DNA from: Liopterus haemorrhoidalis
Taxonomy: Eukaryota; Arthropoda; Insecta; Coleoptera; Dytiscidae
Direction: 5' to 3'
NCBI GenBank assembly: GCA_963971575.1
Contig: OZ020622.1
Coordinates: forward strand, 2,332,279 to 2,396,278
Length of the DNA: 64,000 nucleotides
Shown here: positions 22,500-33,039 of the stretch, in pieces
How positions within the stretch are numbered: the stretch's first letter is position 1
Layout: every line of letters starts with the position of its first letter
Program-made: the position numbers and the translations under genes
Notes under the pieces: model-generated
Database searches by the model: none
The model's input: only the letters and a program-made list of their open reading frames with translations
What the model was told of the DNA's origin: nothing

Positions 22500-23028
22500 T
22501 TTGAAAATATTAATGTGGGAAGTTACAGAATCTACAGAAATTATCAAAAGCGTGCATCGTCCAGTCTTTTACACATTATAGGAGACTGTGTCTTGAAATC
22601 TAGGCTAAAGCCTGCAGTACACGATGCAATTTCGCGATTAGAATCTCGTACGATTTGTCATATTATATCAATTATAATTAAGACATTAACCATAAGTGGC
22701 TCAAAGGCTGATTTTATTGCTAGAGTATGTTCTTCAAAATCAGAAAACCTTTCAGCATATTCTGCAATTATTAAATCCAAAACAGCTGTGTAATTCTTAA
22801 ATGCTTCGGATGATGCAGATTCGTCTTCATTTAATAATTTTGTTAATTGCGGGAAATTCATTAGATATTTCCGATCGAGAGAAGAGATTTTTTTCTCTGC
22901 TGGATTAGTAACTGAATTAATATTTCTGGTTTTAAATTTGACAAAAAAAAACGTAAAAAAAAGTAATTAATTTGTAATTTGTAAATATATATAAAAAGTA
23001 TGTGAAGGCCGCGGGTTCCCCACCCCTG
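22500..23028 (-). pseudogene. hAT transposase fragment with terminal repeat
   Basis: The minus-strand frame 22861-22658 encodes MNFPQLTKLLNEDE...AFKNYTAVLDLIIAEYAERF followed by DFEEHTLAIKSAFEPLMVN. This resembles the middle part of hAT transposases of the ZBED/GTF2I-repeat-like group. GGGTTCCCCACCCCTG at about 23013-23028 is a hAT-type terminal repeat for this strand's 5' end. The catalytic and dimerisation parts are absent. Confidence 0.55.
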
Positions 23029-23068
23029 GGATAGATAGTTTACCAATTTTTGAAGACTAATAATATTA

Positions 23069-23670
23069 TACCCTTTTCACACTAGATCTTTAAGATCGGA
23101 TGTTTAAGTGAATGTATCTTTAAACGCTAATGTGAAACCGTATGGCCTCGTTTAAACACAGGCGATGTTTAAGACAGAGATCTGCGTCTTAAACTTCGCC
23201 CGCATTGTCAACTTAATTTCTATTATAAAAAAATACTCCTTGAATTTGTGCTGTCAACATTTTATATTATCATAAACAAGAATACTGTATTATATCGACG
23301 TTATAAGAAGTTTATACTTATTGTTATAATAAAATTATTTATTTTAATAATGTGTTTAATAAAATACAGAGCTACAATAATTGAGATAAAATGTATCGAC
23401 TTACATGTTAATACATGTGTAATATATTCTTTATTGTAGTGTCTTTATTGTAGAATGAAATGAAATATCCATATTTGTTTATAATAATTCAAAATTTGCG
23501 TCTGCGCAGACAGTTCAAAACTGGTAATTTCATGACGGTAACTTAAGGACAAAATTACTGTAGCTGATGACAGCACCAGAGATTTAAACATCAAGTGTGA
23601 AAGCATACCGATCTTAAACATCAGTGAACTTTAAGTTCACTCGTCTTAAAGATCTAGTGTGAAAAGGGTA
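23069..23670. mobile_element. Harbinger-like MITE, TTA target duplication
   Basis: Ends TACCCTTTTCACACTAGATC and its complement (finishing 23670) are flanked by TTA on both sides (23066-23068 and 23671-23673). The repeats continue with CTTTAAGA. Subterminal sequences (GTTTAAGACAGAGATC, GATGTTTAAG) repeat in both orientations. The interior 23220-23460 is AT-rich. A 3-bp TTA/TAA duplication points to the PIF/Harbinger superfamily. Confidence 0.75.
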
Positions 23671-23673
23671 TTA

Positions 23674-24845
23674 ATCTTTGTCCCTAATCAGTACATCTCC
23701 TGGATTCGCAAAGCCGTACCGTTTTCTGTTCTAATTTATTACATTTGAAATTGAAGGAAATTATTGTTTTATTTATTTTTTGTTATTATTATTTTTGTCT
23801 ATAAAACTACGATTTTTGTTTATCAAAAAATATTGTCATTATTATCGTTATAAAATAGTTTAAAGATGGGGTCCTCGGACTACCCCTGTTCTTAAACTAC
23901 CCCAGTTTAAGAACCCCTGCTTTAGATGATTTTATTGTGTTATATTTATTTAACTGTATTTCATAATTTACTATTCGTGGCGTTTCTTGAAGACCAGGAG
24001 ATAATCGAATCCTTTTAACCCTTTGTTTAATATCTCAGTAAATCTTTTCTTTTAACTAATATTTGTAATCCAACTCTTCTAATTTAGTAGTGATTTCGTT
24101 CTTTTTTAGGTGATGTTATATGCTTGTCGCGTACTGTAGCGGTGCGATGTTTTTCGTGCGTTGCCACTGGCTGAAATCTGTGAATCGGATTTTACACGAG
24201 GGGGGTATAAGGAGAATATCGTGAATAGGATGAAAGGATGAAAGGCAGGTACAAGGTACAAGAGTCTTGTCAAAGAATTGAGACTAGTCATGCAAACGAT
24301 TCACAATACTGGCAAAAGATCACAGTCACAATGTAACTTGAATTATTGATTCCAAAAGACGGGATAATTCGCATTCTTAGGATAGATATTATTCGACAAG
24401 GTGGTTACATTCAACATATATTCTATAGTATTTGATGCAACACAGAGAAAATTATTCCTGAATAACTGAAGATGACTAAAACTCATTTTAGTACAACGTG
24501 TTTCATGAATTTGTGGTATAACTTCGAGGTTCAAGAAAACGGCAGATTGAGCATTATCCTGTGTTTAATAACTCAGTATTGTGGCACAACTCCTGAAGGA
24601 CAAGGAGATGACCAGACTCCTTTAACCCTTTGTTTAATATCTCATAATTGAGGTGTCACTTCTGAAGGAACAGTAGATGATTATGCTCATCTTTATTCCT
24701 TGTTTAATAGTATTTGATGTACAATTATTGGTGTGCCATTAGATTACCAGACTCCTCTTTACTCTGTGTTCTCAGTATTATGTTTAAATGCAGGACATTG
24801 CAGTGATCAGGTAGGGATTTAACATGTAAAAACAGATATACGAAA
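23674..24845 (+). repeat. interval with hAT-like end and ~85 bp minisatellite monomers
   Basis: A perfect inverted pair GTTCTTAAACT/AGTTTAAGAAC at 23888-23914 ends in CCCCTG, as in hAT termini. From about 24550 to 24790 three or four degenerate monomers of ~85 bp follow, with the theme AACTCCTGAAGGACAAGGAG, GACCAGACTCC and TTTGTTTAATATCTCA. Another monomer lies near 23990. Related units are at 16230, 31760-31930 and perhaps 4365 and 60790. No gene is seen. Confidence 0.5.
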
Positions 24846-24848
24846 ATT

Positions 24849-25170
24849 GTGTAAATTAAGTAACCAAACTGATTTGATTTTTTTTTTTATTCGAATAGAA
24901 TTACAATTCAATATTGTCTTCCTCAAAATAACTTCCTTGGGAAGCCACACAGTGCTGGAGACACACAGTGGTGAGTCAAATTCAACTCTTTCCAGATCAT
25001 TCTGACTGTCAACTGACGATCTGAACGCACAAGATCCCGAATTCTGTCGATATTTTGATCGGTTCTTGAAGATGAAGGCCTTCCGCTACGTGATTCATCT
25101 TCAATCAACTATCTTTCTTCTGAAAATAAAGACAGACCTGGGTCCTTGACTAAAAACCTCTGTTGTGAAA
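24849..25170 (-). mobile_element. mariner B, short deletion derivative
   Basis: The 3' terminal sequence GTGTAAATTAAGTAACC starts at 24849. Minus-strand frames give CVAS-type C-terminal residues, then after a large deletion DESRSGRPSSSRTDQNIDR and IRDLVRSDRQLTVRMI, part of the N-terminal HTH region. It is colinear with 61696-62415. The catalytic domain is missing. Confidence 0.7.
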
Positions 25171-25194
25171 TATTCGCAAAAATCTTAATATCGA

Positions 25195-25517
25195 CACGAG
25201 TAAACTCCCATTTTTAATCAACCGATTTTTACCAAAAGTTGATCAACTTGTGCCATTGATGTCACAAGCTTAAATATGAAGTTTCATAAAAATCCTTTTA
25301 GTGGAATTTGCTCTGCACGTGTACACAGACAGATAGACAGACGGACGGACGAACAGACAGACAGACAGACTAACAGACAGACTGACAGACATCATGCAAA
25401 AAATAGTCAAAACGTTATGTAAGGACTAAACTTCAATTCGTGGAGATCAATCGAAATCTCGAAATGTCAAAATCGGTATGATCACAATACCTACCTCTTA
25501 TATATGTTGGCGGTCGG
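25195..25517 (-). mobile_element. H2 repeat, copy 2
   Basis: On the minus strand it starts CCGACCGCCAACATATATAA, then GGTAGGTATTGTGATC, GATTTTGACATTTCG and a long GTCT/GTCC microsatellite (plus strand CAGA/GACG run 25327-25390). It then has AAATTCCACT and TGGTAAAAATCGG. It is homologous in order to 17799-18290. Confidence 0.55.
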
Positions 25518-26458
25518 TAAAAATAAATTTATTTTTACCGATTTTTTTTAAGAATCGTTTTTTTTATCGTCTTATAATCATCTAAAATGTATAGAAACCA
25601 AATATGAGGCCCAAAAAAAAGATATAGCCTCCAATTTTATTACTATAGTTTTCAATATTTTTAATTTCAGTCCCAATCTGTTTCTCTTGCCTTTTCCGTG
25701 TTTTTAGTATTCTAAAGTTGGTAGAAAAGCTGCAGAATGCATTTTATAAGATATCTCAATACCTCGGACGTGAAGTCTTTTATTTTGTGAATATTTCCAT
25801 TTATTTAAAATATATTCTTGGTTCAATGTTCTATTTTATTCTATAAAATGAAAAACAAAAACGTTTTAAGTGAAAATATCCTGGTGCTGGGGTTTTATTT
25901 TGGTCTTGATCTTGCTCTTGCTCCTTTTTACTTGTTCCAGTAGAGAATGCAGCAACAACATTCAACAGAAAAGAGTACCACCACACTAGAAATAATTTCC
26001 CTAACTTTCGTTCCGTGGTCTGCCGTTCAAGCTATGTTTAGAAAACCACTTAATGGATGGCAATTCGTTTTAACTTTATATAGAATCGTGAACCTATTTA
26101 CGTAAGCTTTTCACAATCACACAATCGAATACTCGAACGGATTTTATCAAAAATAAACTTCTCAAATATTCACACTTTGTCTGTGATACAATTAACAATT
26201 TAATATATTGTAACGGAGATGAAAATTATCAATACTTAATCTAACCCTAAAGATACAATTTCTTTTTAATCAAATGAACACGAAAATTTACTTAAGCTAA
26301 CCCTTAAAATAATTTTTTTTTCTTTATTCTAATTCCCAGCAAAATGAATTTAATCAAACCATAATTTTTTTTTTTTTCAAAAGAACACGCAATTTAATTT
26401 ATGCCAACTTGTAAAATAATTATTTTTTATTTGAAACAAAAGAAGACTCTAGCTCTTA
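25518..26458. other. unassigned AT-rich interval
   Basis: No gene, repeat or terminal structure recognised. A short TCTTGATCTTGCTCTTGCTC run is at about 25902-25922. Confidence 0.3.
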
Positions 26459-26460
26459 TA

Positions 26461-27376
26461 CAAGGTGTCTCAAAAGAAATTTTATATTTATTTAGCTTAC
26501 TGCGTGAACGCAACGTATCCGAGGGGCGCGGGGGTTATGTCAATCGGTAGCCTTGCTCTTGGGAATTTAGTCGCTATGGAGCGTTCTTCGGGAGCAGACC
26601 GCGCGTTATGCGTGCGAGAGTTTTATAAAAACGGTGATTCGGCGACTGTATCGCGTAGAAAATTCTGCAGTATTCGAGGTTTTCGCCACTTAAATGATGC
26701 GCCAAGCATTCCTCTCATTCGACATTGGGTTAAAAAGTTTGAAGACACTGGTACAACGCTGGATAAATCAAAATCCGGGCGACCTAGGTCATCAAGAACG
26801 GTAGAAAACGTGGAGAATGTTAATCAGTCTGTTCGTGACGACCCGAACCTTTCAATTCGGAAGCGCGCAAGTGCTTTAAATGTGCATAGATCATCATTAC
26901 ATCGCATTATTCACAAAGACCTAAAGCTGCACCCCTACAAAATTCAATTGGTGCAAGAATTAAAGCCCCAAGATGCCAGTCAGAGGCTTAATTCTCAGGC
27001 AAATTGATCTCCCGGAGAGGTGACATAAATTGGCCTCCACGCAGTCCAGATTTAACCCCTATGGACTTTTTCCTATGGGGTTATCTTAAATCTAAAGTTT
27101 ACGCCAATAAACCGACTTCACTGGCGCATTTGAAAGAAAATATCCGTCACGAAATGGCAGCCATCCCTGAGTCCACCTGCCGAGACGTCATAAGTAATTT
27201 TACTGTTCGATTAAATGAGTGCCGAGAACGCGAGGGTCTACATTTAGACGATATTATTTTTAAGAAATAAATCCCCAAAAAGTGTATTTTAATAATTAAT
27301 AAACATTTTTTCTATATACGGCTTACTTTTTTTTTAATCGATCCACTAAATATAAAATTTCTTTTGAGACACCTTG
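26461..27376 (+). mobile_element. Tc1/mariner-type element F, internally deleted, perfect 30-bp ends
   Basis: Perfect 30-bp inverted repeats start CAAGGTGTCTCAAAAGAAAT (26461-26490, 27347-27376) and are flanked by TA. The first ORF (ATG options at 26465, or 26537 MSIGSLALG) encodes an N-terminal HTH region: RALCVREFYKNGDSATVSR, KKFEDTGTTLDKSKSGRPR, SIRKRASALNVHRSSLHRI and a DLKLHPYKIQLVQEL motif. The second (27004-27270) gives RGDINWPPRSPDLTPMDFF, FLWGYLKSKVYANKP and a C terminus LHLDDIIFKK. A deletion at about 27003 removed the first two catalytic residues and left a stop at the join. N-terminal features fit the DUF4817-containing transposase family of arthropods. Confidence 0.85.
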
Positions 27377-27384
27377 TAGTTGTG

Positions 27385-27515
27385 GCCCTAGTTTTCAAAA
27401 GCCCCAATTGTGAACGGCCCGATTTGTTAATGGTCCGAATTGCTAATAGTCCCAATTGTGAAAAGCCCCAATTGTGTACGGCCGAATTGTCTTACGGCCC
27501 CAGTTGTCTGGTTAC
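27385..27515 (+). repeat. short-period degenerate minisatellite
   Basis: Units around 15-16 bp of the type CCCCAATTGTGAAAAG or CCGAATTGTGTACGG are repeated about eight times with variation. The frame remains open by chance. It starts directly next to element F. Confidence 0.55.
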
Positions 27516-28380
27516 CAAGTATAACAATATATCCTTAAGGATATAAGGCTTCTTCTTTCCCTATAGCGCCGTCTATGATAGCAGTAAAAAAACTATGCGA
27601 AGATTTATACAGGAACTTGAATCTAAATCTTTAAATTGTTAGACTATTAAACACGCTTTTGATTGCTCACTAACGTTATGTCCTTCTTACAAAAATTTAA
27701 CAATATGTACCTATCTATATTTTTCGTATTTTCATGTTATATTGACATTTTTAATTCAAAATTCTGCCAGTTTCTGGTTATTGGAATAATTATTTAATTT
27801 AATTTAGCAAATTGAGTGAAACTGTGTAAAAATGAATTTATAAACACAGCAGACGATACGATTTAATTGTGGCTATACTAATATTTTAGAGTAATTTAAT
27901 AATGGATCCGCATTTGTAATCCTAGAGGATTACATTGTTGCCAACATGACAAACTAACATTTTAAATCCTGTAAAACATATTTTTAATTATTTAGTAACT
28001 AGCCTGATTCATTATAATGAAATTATGCTAGATATATATGTTTCAATAATAATATACATTAATTAAATTATTTGGACAATATATTGTAATTGGATCGTCC
28101 TGGAAAATGTCTGGTATAAACAAAGGACTCATATCATAATCCTTCAAGATGAAAGGTGCCGAGTTTCAAAGACCTCCAAATGCAGAGATCGGGAATTGGC
28201 GGATACAAAGCTCGTGAAAAAAAAATACGGTTCTTTTATTTTGAATAGAATAATATGCCAGAGGTTAAGGGAAAGCACAATAGTATAATAGTCCGGGAGG
28301 TCGCATTGCAATTGACCTGGACATTTCATCCCGTTTGAGCCCCATTGGAAATTATTCCTTTCGGGTAGTAAGTATTCACA
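27516..28380. other. unassigned AT-rich interval
   Basis: No supported gene. The sequence from 28140 to 28340 is less AT-rich and open on the minus strand for 61 codons but matches no family I know. It may be part of the mariner E remnant that follows. Confidence 0.3.
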
Positions 28381-28683
28381 TGATTTATCCCAACGACTTT
28401 TTTTCCCCTAATGTCAAACAAAAAATGCGTGGACAACGATTGTCATCATCTCAAGAAGCTGTTGAAACCTTCTAAAACACACAAAATAAGCCTGCTACAA
28501 CATACAAAAACAAATGATTTTAACTTGAGTTAGAGATAATTCTTACTTTAGCAACCGGCCATAAAAGGCGAATATTTTGAAAAGCAATAAAACAGTGTTC
28601 CAAATAAAAGCGAATATTTTGAAAAGCAATAAAACAGTGTTCCAAAAAAAAATTTCTTTCTTAGTTTTTGTAAAAACTTAAAA
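28381..28683 (+). pseudogene. mariner E transposase C-terminal remnant with duplicated end
   Basis: Plus-strand frames give PNDFFSPNVKQKMRGQRL and SSSQEAVETF, as in the E copy at 39407. The terminal part GGCGAATATTTTGAAAAGCA (encoding GEYFEKQ-stop) plus AATAAAACAGTGTTCC is present twice in tandem (about 28567-28600 and 28609-28645). The element appears to end near 28683 in TTTTTGTAAAAACTT, as does the 39.4 kb copy. Confidence 0.65.
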
Positions 28684-29250
28684 GGTAGCCCTATGTACCT
28701 AGCTACCTTGTAGATTGTGATTTATGTGAAAAATATTTTTGTTTTTCTCATTTTATTTTCATGGTATTTAAAAAAATAAATCATATTCTCATCTCTGCAA
28801 ATCAAAATTCAGAGAACACAAATTCTGATCATTACTCAAGTTGATGGAATGCAAGAAATTGTACTTTTTAAAATCAGGCGACAAAAAACACGTATAAATC
28901 TAACCGCAATGTCACAGTGTGAGTCTGTTATATTTGTGTGTGCTTGTTGGTGTCGCGTATGTGTGAACGTGTGTGTATATATATGTGTGAGTTGGGTCTT
29001 TGATGGTGTAATGTGAATATAGCCGCGCTGACATGTTGTCATGCATCTAACAGATCCTTTGCATACAAACGCGAAAAGGTTCACCCCTAGAGATTTCACT
29101 ACGTTTACATTTGAAGATTTGCTCAGTTTCTCGGACATCTTACTCTTAAAAAATCATATTTATTACTTTTTATTACTTAATTTATACAGAAATTATTTAT
29201 TAGAATTATATAAAAATACTAGCAGAGATCTGCACACAGGATATGTTCAG
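28684..29250. other. unassigned interval with GT-rich tract
   Basis: A degenerate GT/TATG-rich tract lies at about 28930-29000. The ORFs at 28836 and 29041 run through it and are unsupported. Confidence 0.3.
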
Positions 29251-30002
29251 TTAAGGGGGGGGGGTATGGTCAGAGCAGCACATTTTATACCCATTTTCAA
29301 GATTTTTTTTTAGAAAACTGTTAATAGTAACTTGATTGGGATAATACCTACAGTAAAGAACAACCTTAGAAGAGTATCCAAAAAAATTTTCATTGAAAAA
29401 TATCGAAAATTAAGCTCGTGACATGAATTTGAAATTTTCGTTCAGGACAAAGAGTTGATTTGCGGTGAGACACATAACTAATGACTGGATCATCTAAAAC
29501 AAAAAAACCAAAAATATTTCGTTAGTTTATGAGTTTCTTGAGGTAACGCTGTCGAGTTTTTTCAAATATCTAGATTATTTAATTTTTGGTATAAGTTTGA
29601 AGTCAAAAAAACGAAAAAAACGGAAATTTTTTTTTCGAAATTTCTGTTTTCAGTTGTAAAAAATTCCATAAAAAAAAAGCAAGAAAAAAAAATATATCTC
29701 GACAGCGTTACCTCAAGAAACTGATAAACTAACGAAATATTTTTGTTTTTTTTGTTTTAGATAATCCAGTCATTATGTGTCTCACCGCAAATCAACTCTT
29801 TGTCCTGAACGAAAATTTCAAATTCATGTCACGAGCTTAATTTTCGATATTTTTCAATGAAAATTTTTTTGGATACTCTTCAAAAAGTTGTTCTTTACTG
29901 TAGGTATTATCCCAATCAAGTTGCTATTAACAGTTTTCTAAAAAAAAATCTTGAAAATGGGTATAAAATGTGCTGCTCTGACCATAAGGGGGGGGCCCTT
30001 AA
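29251..30002. mobile_element. TTAA-bounded foldback element (family T2)
   Basis: TTAA at 29251-29254 and 29999-30002 bounds arms of about 300 bp starting with a G run and TATGGTCAGAGCAGCAC. The left start is TTAA plus a run of G. On the right the complement reads TTAAGGGCCCCCCCC, so one homopolymer is inverted relative to the other. The inner part of the arms (GATTTGCGGTGAGACACATA, TGGATCATCTAAAAC, TTCGTTAGTTTATGAG) is homologous to the inner arms of T1 at 14723, while the outer arms are unrelated. Confidence 0.75.
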
Positions 30003-30505
30003 GTTGATTATAAAAGATATAATCATTTCTTTTAATAATTCTTAGCATGTCTAAAGAAGTGCCCTCCGAGCGAGGGGGTCCTCCCCCGGGAATAAAATTT
30101 TGAAAATATGTATTATATATTGCAATTTTAAAGCTATTTTCCATATTGAAATATCGTAATACGCAAAACAAAATTAATTTTTTTTTTGAAGATTTTTCAT
30201 AGGTCCTCCAACTTAGGCGCTACATTTTTAACCCGGCGGTGATCGCCAACGAATTTTAAGATGATTAAAAAATGGTTCTATGTTTTTAAGTTTTTTCGGT
30301 TAGGATAAGTTAAGATAATGTTCTTTTTTGGCGTATTTTTATAATATTTTTTTTTAAATTTTTAGTGGTTTCTTGTTGTGCGATCACCGGTCTCCGTAAC
30401 AGAAAATTTAGGAAAATTATATATTACATTGCGCCAGGTCATCATCTTGCCAGTTACTTATCACACTCTAGCAAACATGAACGATTGTGCGGACGGTTAA
30501 TTTTA
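30003..30505. other. unassigned interval with possible mini-MITE
   Basis: GGCGGTGATCGCC (about 30234) and GCGATCACCGGT (about 30380) form a short inverted pair around ~150 bp of AT-rich DNA, with TAAC on the left and GTAAC on the right. It may be a small MITE. No gene is seen. Confidence 0.35.
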
Positions 30506-30705
30506 GGCTGCGGTTACAGTGGAAGCGTATTCGCGCGAACTGTAAGTCGCGCGTATTCGTCCGCATTCGCTCGACTGATTCAAGCGTGTAGAAATACACA
30601 GGTGTGGTTACTGTAGAAGCTTATCAATCGCTCGAAACTACGCTTATATTCGACCGCATTCGGGCAACTGATTCAAGCGTACAGAAGTACACATCTCTGT
30701 ATTAT
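30506..30705 (+). repeat. two degenerate ~100 bp direct repeats (Harbinger-like end)
   Basis: GGCTGCGGTTACAGTGGAAG...GATTCAAGCGTGTAGAAATA (about 30509-30600) is followed by a diverged copy TGTGGTTACTGTAGAAG...GATTCAAGCGTACAGAAGTA (about 30602-30695). CG-rich subterminal motifs of this style occur at ends of Harbinger-type elements. It precedes a MADF-domain fragment, as expected for such an element; the class is inferred. Confidence 0.45.
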
Positions 30706-30841
30706 AAATTTGAATAGCTGAATTCAAACTTGTTTGTTTTCTTCGCGCGAGTATTCTTTCTACGTAGAGTTCTAATCTCCGTACAGTCCACTTGTTTTAC
30801 TTGCTCTGTGGTACAGTCAGTGTATACAAAATTAATATTGA

Positions 30842-31000
30842 GAAATTAATATTTCAGTTTTTGATCGAAGATCGTTATGGGATCCAAAATGTAAAACTTA
30901 CCATAACCGTGATCAATCAAGTAAATTATGGGATGAAGTGGCGACTGAATTAAAAGTTAGCAATAAGGAGAAATATTTAAAATGTCCAAAGAGATTTTAA
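30842..31000 (+). pseudogene. MADF-domain fragment
   Basis: The frame ending at TAA 30998-31000 contains DRRSLWDPKCKTYHNRDQ followed by SSKLWDEVATELKVS and KCPKRF. The W-D...Y-H-N-R...W-x-E pattern is the core of a MADF (Myb/SANT-like) DNA-binding domain. It is truncated at the third helix. TTTCAG at 30852-30857 could be a splice acceptor. MADF proteins accompany PIF/Harbinger transposases and also occur in insect host genes, so origin is open. Confidence 0.6.
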
Positions 31001-31054
31001 AATAATAGTTTTACAAATACCTTCATTGAAGAAGGATTCGTTAAGCGTTGTACA

Positions 31055-31215
31055 ACTAATCTGATAAAAAAATCCTGGTGAACTATTCCGGTTACCCTCA
31101 GTATACATTATTAAGAATTTTTTCAGATATTTAGATCAACCGCTCTGGAAAATAGTGTAGGGTCAAAATTTGTTGAAAATTATTAGTAAAAATCCCATAA
31201 AAAAATATATTAATT
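31055..31215 (-). mobile_element. old H1 fragment, antisense (copy 10)
   Basis: The reverse complement aligns to the H1 core between the conserved CACACCCTGTAGCCC and TTTTTGATCAGATTATG segments. Shared landmarks are GAACTATTCCGGTT and AGAATTTTTTCAGAT, with many substitutions and small indels. It is the only minus-strand H1 copy seen and the most diverged. Confidence 0.55.
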
Positions 31216-31750
31216 TCTAAAGATGTTGTAATATGTGAAGTGGAACTCTTACGTGTTTTTATTATTTTAAATTCCAAATTTTCAACATGTTCCCTCGGGA
31301 GGTAACAGCTTTATCAATCAATACTATAAAATAGTTCAATTTAAAGTAACCAGTGTTTATTTTAGTATATATCCTTTTAGAATAACCAGGTTGTACACAA
31401 TTACTTGTTATAAGTGCAATGTGAACACTTCAACCGTCACAATGAAACGAATCCAGGCAGTGAAGGTAACGAGCCGTACAAGGGATGTATACAACCTTCA
31501 GTGCTGCCCCCAGTTCGGAGACGGCGGACATGTAAAACGCCGCCAACGTTTGACTTTGGTCACAATGATCTTATTACATGTTCCACTGTAAATACAACTC
31601 AATGCTACTTGAATTATATGTGCTACTCGCAAACTGAAATACATATTGCGATTTTTACAAAAATTAGATATTCATACATTTCAGAGAAGTTTGATAAATA
31701 GCAGGTTTCAAAGGAGTTTGACATAAAATGAGATTTTAAATAAATAAAAC
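31216..31750. other. unassigned interval
   Basis: The stretch 31395-31600 has higher GC (for example GACGGCGGACATGTAAAACG) and two overlapping ORFs, neither with a recognisable motif. Confidence 0.3.
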
Positions 31751-31950
31751 AGTTTTGCAAATATTTGAGGTTACTCTCAACGTGAAGGACCTGGGGTTGA
31801 CCGAATACCTCTTCACCCTGTGTTTAGTATTTGTACAACTCCTGAAGGATCAGGAAATGACCAGATTCCTTTTGTCCTGTTAAATATCTCAATACATGTG
31901 GTATAACTCCTCCAGGACTCAATGAACTTTCCGATGATTTTTAACCTGTA
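31751..31950 (+). repeat. ~85 bp minisatellite monomers
   Basis: Two to three degenerate units with AACTCCTGAAGGATCAGGA, GACCAGATTCC and GTTAAATATCTCAATA match the monomers at 24550-24790. Confidence 0.5.
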
Positions 31951-31969
31951 GAACATGGTGAACTTTTAG

Positions 31970-32075
31970 AGCAGTGTTTCTCAACAGGTCGTCCATGGAC
32001 CAATGGTAGTCCATGGATCAATGGTGGTCCCCGGATCAATTCTTGGTGGTCCAGCACACAAAATTTCATTAGTAT
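31970..32075 (+). repeat. hAT-type terminal sequence with GTCCATGG repeats
   Basis: GCAGTGTTTCTCAACAGG resembles a hAT end. Three short units GGTCCATGGA(C/T)CAATGG follow. The partner end is not visible because mariner D begins soon after. Confidence 0.4.
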
Positions 32076-32094
32076 TAATAATAGGCCTTTACAC

Positions 32095-32910
32095 AAAAAA
32101 TGTTTTTCTTGATTTTGGCTCATCACAGCAGAAATATACTGCAACCAACTGAACGAAATGATGCAAAAACTAAAAGAAAAACCGCCTAGATTGGTCAACA
32201 GATCGACTCCTATCTTATTGCCATGATAACGCTAGAACACACACTGCATAAATGACTGTGGCAAAACTACAGGAATTGGAGTTGGAACTTCTTACACTGG
32301 CATACTAACCAGACCTAACCCCTACTGACTACTTCTTCCGCAATATATTTGATGGTCCTCAGATAAGGCAAAGTCCAATCCAACCGCATCAATGAACGAG
32401 ATTTAATCTAATTCTTGGTGTTCATTTATTCAAGTAGTACAAAATTTTCTTGGAAATCATTAGGCAGAGAATTAGTGAAAAATATGCTTTCCAACTTTAA
32501 TATTCTCGGTTGTATTATGCCTTACCAGAAAACCTAGGTGATTTTAGTGAAGAACCGGGGGAAAGATTTCATCAGAACATAAAACTATGCAAGATAGATA
32601 TCATGGAAGATAAGATAGTTACATGAATACCTTCTACTGTTGGAGTCATCAGAAAGACTGTTCTGGTAACCATTTCTTCCGCAATTTGGACAACTTTTAA
32701 TTCCGACAATGCTGTAAAACTGGCCTTCCAGGAATTCATTGACTCTCGTCCGCCAGGATTTTATACCACCGGCCTGAACAACTTGCCGCTTAAATGGCAA
32801 AAGAGTATAGACAATATGCGTGCATACTTTGATGAATAAAATAATTCCTTATATTTGTAAGTTATCAACCAACTTTGCCTTTTTTTCTGCAAATTTCATC
32901 CTTGACGACC
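32095..32910 (+). mobile_element. mariner D carrying a captured gene fragment
   Basis: 32100-32344 encodes the middle of a mariner transposase (CNQLNEMMQKLKEK, LVNRSTPILL, then a TDYFFRN-like segment around the third catalytic Asp) with frameshifts. At 32345-32673 lies a stretch of the non-mariner family also present at 2388 and 43085. Transposase then resumes (HFFRNLDN..., FQEFIDSRP, LPLKWQKSIDN) to a stop near 32839 and the terminal repeat ending 32910 before TA (complement of GGTCGTCAAGGATGAAATTT). TTCTTCCGCAAT occurs on both sides of the insert (32333-32344 and 32674-32685). The first third of the element is missing. Confidence 0.75.
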
Positions 32911-33039
32911 TAACATATTTAATAAATTGTATTGTCAACTGACAATAACTGAAGCGCCTCTAGTGAGATTTTGAGAAACTGACGGTTGTAGGATAGTCGA
33001 GTTTGTTTGCTGTTGTTTTAATAGCAAGTTTTTAAAAAA

